NCBI RefSeq assembly: GCF_003007785.1
Contig: NZ_PXOH01000011.1
Span: forward strand, 1 to 64,000
Origin: Aphanothece hegewaldii CCALA 016
GTDB taxonomy: Bacteria > Cyanobacteriota > Cyanobacteriia > Cyanobacteriales > Microcystaceae
Direction of reading: 5' to 3'
DNA: 64,000 nucleotides
Both the position numbers and the translations under genes were made by a program. The notes under the pieces were generated by a model. It searched no databases and had not been told where the DNA came from. It saw only the letters and a list, made by a program, of their open reading frames with translations. Of the stretch, positions 61,045-64,000 are shown in pieces (position 1 is the first letter of the stretch; each line of letters opens with the position of its first letter).

Positions 61045-62712
61045 TTAAAACTTGAAGCTTCCCCGAATAGCCCCAACCCATAAGGGATCTCGGTTATTTT
61101 CGGGGTTAATACCGACATAAACACCTGGAGTCACGGAAATATTATCGTTAATCTGGTAAACATAAAACGTTTCCACTAACCAAGGATTGTCTTTAGTTGC
61201 TTCGGTGACATCCGCAATATTGTTATCATTGCTAATATAAGCGGCATAGGGTGGCTGTCCGATCGTCACTACTCCAACATTACCTTCTTTAAATAAATCA
61301 GGGAACGCTAAACTAAATTTCCAGTTCCAAATATCGGCTGTATCACCGTCTCTAAGTCCACCTTGAGCATATGCTCTAGTATACATTCCCCAACCTTCTA
61401 TACTAATTTGGGGAATAATACGCCACGCAAATAAGAGCGCGAGGTTATCTGATGCTGTAGCATTATCATTAAACGGATTATCGCTATTAGATACACCTGT
61501 ATAACCCAATAGCGAAAAAGAATTAAACTGATCATCTGGAATATAATTATGTGAGTAGGCAACTGCTAAATTAAGAGTGCTAGTCGCTGCATACGTTAAC
61601 TGAGATCCGACAACGTAGTTACCATTAAATAAACCGTTACCAGCTTCCGGGTTGTTTCCATTTCCCGCAGAATAAAAAGCACTCAGATTTAAAGATTTGC
61701 TAAATTCGTAGAGTAAGCCTAACCCTGTTCCTAGATTATCACTCAAAACATAAATCGGAGCGATCGCACCAAAGTAAGATAATGCACCTTCAGTAAAAGA
61801 ACCCGTAAAAGGAGCTAATGGATCGGATATATCATCTAATGTTACTTTAACACCACTAATCCAAGCGGTTAATTGATCGGTGACTGGAAAACGATATTGT
61901 AATTTATTAATGGTAAGCTGATTATCTCCAGGTGCGGCAAAGTTAAAATCAGTTAAATTACTACCACCTCGTGCAAAGACAATATTAGAGGTTTGTAGAC
62001 GCACTTGTAATCTATCTTCACCCGTAAAGCTGGTATCAAAATTCGCTCGATAGCGGTAATTAAGTGTAATCTGATTATCTTCTAAATCTGTTCCTGCAGG
62101 TGCGTTAGCTTGTTCATTACCCCAAACACCAGAGGCTACCATTATTACATCACCATTTAATTTTGTTGTGGTAGAAAACTGATGATCTTCAAGAAAAGCG
62201 ACTCTTTGCTCTAGATTATCAACTCTAGCACCTAATGCTGCGAGTTCAGCATCAAATTCTTGGGCGAGTCGGCGAAGTTTATCGATATCTTCTTTTAAGA
62301 CAGTAACACCCTCTTGTATTAAACGTTCTATGGTATTTAAACAAGCGTTTAACCCTGCTGCAAACTCCCAACGACTTAACGCCCGATTTCCACGAAAAGT
62401 ACGGTCAGGATATCCTACAATACAACCATAGCGTTCTACAAGGCTTCTGAGGGCTTCATATGCCCATGCAGTCGGTGCAACGTCTTTTAGTTCATTAACG
62501 TTGGTTATTTGACTCATGGGGTTATTCTGAGTCATTGATGAAAAGGTTTGCGCTTCGTATAAAGACTCAGAAAGAGACGTTGTTTTATTGTTTTGAATTT
62601 GGTTAACTGAAGGTTGATGAAGTTCATCGGCTAATGCTGGACTTCCCAACAACATCGCACTAACAGTGACTAAGCCTTGATTTCTTAAGACTTTTTTTAG
62701 GTTGATTAACAT
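61045..62712 (-). CDS. SLH-domain carbohydrate-selective porin (OprB/SomA-like, iron-uptake porin type)
   Basis: 555 residues from the ATG at 62712, which follows GAGGAG. After a signal peptide (GLVTVSAMLLGSPALADE) comes an S-layer-homology domain (VNELKDVAPTAWAYEALRSL, GYPDRTFRGNRALSRWEFAA) and a coiled coil (EDIDKLRRLAQEFDAELAAL). The OprB-type beta-barrel ends in Phe (WVGAIRGSFKF). Such porins dominate cyanobacterial outer membranes and the SLH domain binds the pyruvylated cell wall. Passage of inorganic ions such as iron is likely. Confidence 0.94.
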   Translation of the reverse strand: MLINLKKVLRNQGLVTVSAMLLGSPALADELHQPSVNQIQNNKTTSLSESLYEAQTFSSMTQNNPMSQITNVNELKDVAPTAWAYEALRSLVERYGCIVGYPDRTFRGNRALSRWEFAAGLNACLNTIERLIQEGVTVLKEDIDKLRRLAQEFDAELAALGARVDNLEQRVAFLEDHQFSTTTKLNGDVIMVASGVWGNEQANAPAGTDLEDNQITLNYRYRANFDTSFTGEDRLQVRLQTSNIVFARGGSNLTDFNFAAPGDNQLTINKLQYRFPVTDQLTAWISGVKVTLDDISDPLAPFTGSFTEGALSYFGAIAPIYVLSDNLGTGLGLLYEFSKSLNLSAFYSAGNGNNPEAGNGLFNGNYVVGSQLTYAATSTLNLAVAYSHNYIPDDQFNSFSLLGYTGVSNSDNPFNDNATASDNLALLFAWRIIPQISIEGWGMYTRAYAQGGLRDGDTADIWNWKFSLAFPDLFKEGNVGVVTIGQPPYAAYISNDNNIADVTEATKDNPWLVETFYVYQINDNISVTPGVYVGINPENNRDPLWVGAIRGSFKF

Positions 62713-62912
62713 TTTACTCCTCACACCAAAAGAAAGAACTTTCTTAAAGAAAGAAAATTATAAAAAAAATTCTAGTTTATAATCTACCATTAGTCTATTT
62801 AAAATATCAGTTGGCTTTTATACCATTTCAATAAGAAGCTAAATCACTTCAATTTTAAATTGTAATTGATTTTTCTCAAATCAAAGAAAATCTAAGGGAG
62901 AGGAAAAAAACA

Positions 62913-63791
62913 ATGACAACTTTAAGACACACATGGCAAGATGGATTTATTGAAACCAACAATATTCAATTGCATTACGTCAGCCAAGGCGAAGGTAAGT
63001 TAATTTTATTCTTGCATGGATTCCCTGAATTTTGGTATTCTTGGCGGCATCAAATCCCAGAATTTTCTCAAGACTATAAAGTTGTTGCTTTAGACTTAAG
63101 AGGTTACAACGAAAGTGATAAGCCATCTGAAGTAGAAGCTTATCAAATGAGCGAATTAATGAAAGATGTCGAAGGTGTTATTAAAGGATTAGGTTATGAG
63201 GATTGTATCTTAGTTGGTCATGATTGGGGAGGGATGATCGCTTGGAATTTTGCCTATAATTATCCCAATATGGTCGAAAAATTAATTGTCCTTAATTTAC
63301 CCCATCCTGCTAAATTTAAACAAGGTTTAACAACTTTTGAACAACTTCTAAAAAGTTGGTATGTTTTCTTTTTCCAAATTCCCCTATTACCCGAATGGTT
63401 AATTCAGTTTAATGATTATGAAATTCTTGCCTCTATGTTTACAAGAATGGCGGTTGATGAAACGATTTTTAGTCAAGCTGATTTGAATGTTTATAAAGAC
63501 GCTGCGGCTAAAAGAGGTGCATTAACAGCTATGATTAATTATTATCGTTGTATCTTTCAATATTTGTTGAATCAATCTAATGATAATTGGACAATTTTAG
63601 AAACTCCTACCTTAATGATTTGGGGCGAAAATGATGTCGCATTAGGAAAAGAATTAACCTATGGAACCGAAGAATTTGTCAGATATTTAACGATTAAATA
63701 TATTCCTAACTGTAGTCATTGGGTACAACAGGAAAAACCCGATCTCGTTAATCAATATATCTGGGAATTTTTAGACGGCAGAAAAATATAA
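62913..63791 (+). CDS. Alpha/beta hydrolase, epoxide-hydrolase-like
   Basis: 292 residues. The oxyanion HGFPEFWYSWRHQIPEFSQD, the nucleophile Asp in LVGHDWGGMIAWNFAY, the acid in IWGENDVALG and the His in CSHWVQQEKP give an Asp-Asp-His triad of the epoxide-hydrolase/haloalkane-dehalogenase branch. Ring-opening tyrosines may lie in the cap. Ribosome-binding site GGGAGAGG precedes the ATG. The substrate is not evident. Confidence 0.92.
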   Translation: MTTLRHTWQDGFIETNNIQLHYVSQGEGKLILFLHGFPEFWYSWRHQIPEFSQDYKVVALDLRGYNESDKPSEVEAYQMSELMKDVEGVIKGLGYEDCILVGHDWGGMIAWNFAYNYPNMVEKLIVLNLPHPAKFKQGLTTFEQLLKSWYVFFFQIPLLPEWLIQFNDYEILASMFTRMAVDETIFSQADLNVYKDAAAKRGALTAMINYYRCIFQYLLNQSNDNWTILETPTLMIWGENDVALGKELTYGTEEFVRYLTIKYIPNCSHWVQQEKPDLVNQYIWEFLDGRKI

Positions 63792-63810
63792 AATTATTAT
63801 TACTGTAGGG

Positions 63811-63930
63811 GTGCGGAATGCACTGCACGCCGTTTCACAGGATTTTAAATCCTGTGAGCGGTGCAGTTTGGTTTCCAAACCCTTTGATGATTAAATTTAA
63901 TTCTCATGTAGGGATAGAATCTCCAAACCC
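63811..63930. repeat. Palindromic dispersed repeats, site 3
   Basis: CACAGGATTTTAAATCCTGT with a final G (63836-63856) is a perfect 10-bp inverted repeat around one T, flanked by CTGCAC and GTGCAG that extend the cruciform. TTTGGTTTCCAAACCC (63867-63882) and TGTAGGGATAGAATCTCCAA (63907-63926) belong to the family also seen at 16532 and 19441. It may end the hydrolase transcript. Confidence 0.8.
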
Positions 63931-64000
63931 TTTTTAATTCAATAATAAATAATAATTTAACCTTTTCCTAAACTAAATTTAGTAAAAATAATATATAATA

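Overview
The window is a stretch of a low-GC cyanobacterial chromosome, most likely from a unicellular or colonial member of the Synechocystis/Cyanothece/Geminocystis kind. The evidence is the many copies of the HIP1 octamer GCGATCGC, NtcA-type promoters (GTA-N8-TAC plus TAN3T), and typically cyanobacterial genes. These include a plastoquinone-type UbiA prenyltransferase, MenG/UbiE, a homologue of the C-terminal domain of orange carotenoid protein, a DUF1400 hydrolase, an SLH-OprB porin, Sll0783/Sll0787-family Nit1 genes and a two-partner secretion locus with a CHAT protein. Species assignment is not attempted.

Left accessory region (1-20.6 kb). The window opens in the 3' end of an IS701/IS4-like transposase that abuts a 30-repeat CRISPR array (551-2705) with no cas genes in view. 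A decayed IS1-family element (about 2719-3596) follows. Next is a two-partner secretion locus on the minus strand: an exported filamentous-haemagglutinin protein (TpsA), a translationally coupled TPR-CHAT protein with a signal peptide, and, 2.9 kb away, the outer-membrane transporter TpsB. Between TpsA and TpsB lie four plus-strand accessory genes (Rpn-like nuclease, Uma2 nuclease, HTH antitoxin, PIN toxin). Part of this insertion is flanked by a direct duplication of the tpsA 5' region. A subtilisin-like protease and two small hypothetical genes complete the region.

Core region (20.6-51 kb). Mostly housekeeping genes: a WecA/MraY-type transferase, glyA, an ABC-2 exporter pair, mutS2, queG, aroH, sppA, lpxA, menG, plastoquinone prenyltransferase and ppx. 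Within it lie a type II restriction-modification pair whose cytosine-5 methyltransferase is circularly permuted, an orphan Dam-like methylase, a short carotenoid-binding NTF2 protein, and a three-gene operon around a TIGR04255 protein. Two noncoding stretches (about 41.0-41.2 and 41.7-42.3 kb) look structured.

Nit1 region (51-60.3 kb). A nitrilase-1 (Nit1C) gene set is split into pieces: the flavoprotein (51.3 kb), the four-gene run MSMEG_0572-family/nitrilase/radical SAM/GNAT (53.8-56.9 kb) and the AIR-synthase-like gene (59.3 kb). The first two pieces carry near-identical NtcA-dependent promoters, which implies joint induction by nitrogen limitation. A PEP-CTERM protein, a cupin, a DUF4303-like protein and a ZIP transporter lie between the pieces.

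Right end (60.3-64 kb). A heptad-repeat membrane protein with a probable ATA initiation codon, tRNA-Asn, an SLH-OprB porin, an epoxide-hydrolase-like protein and a palindromic dispersed repeat.
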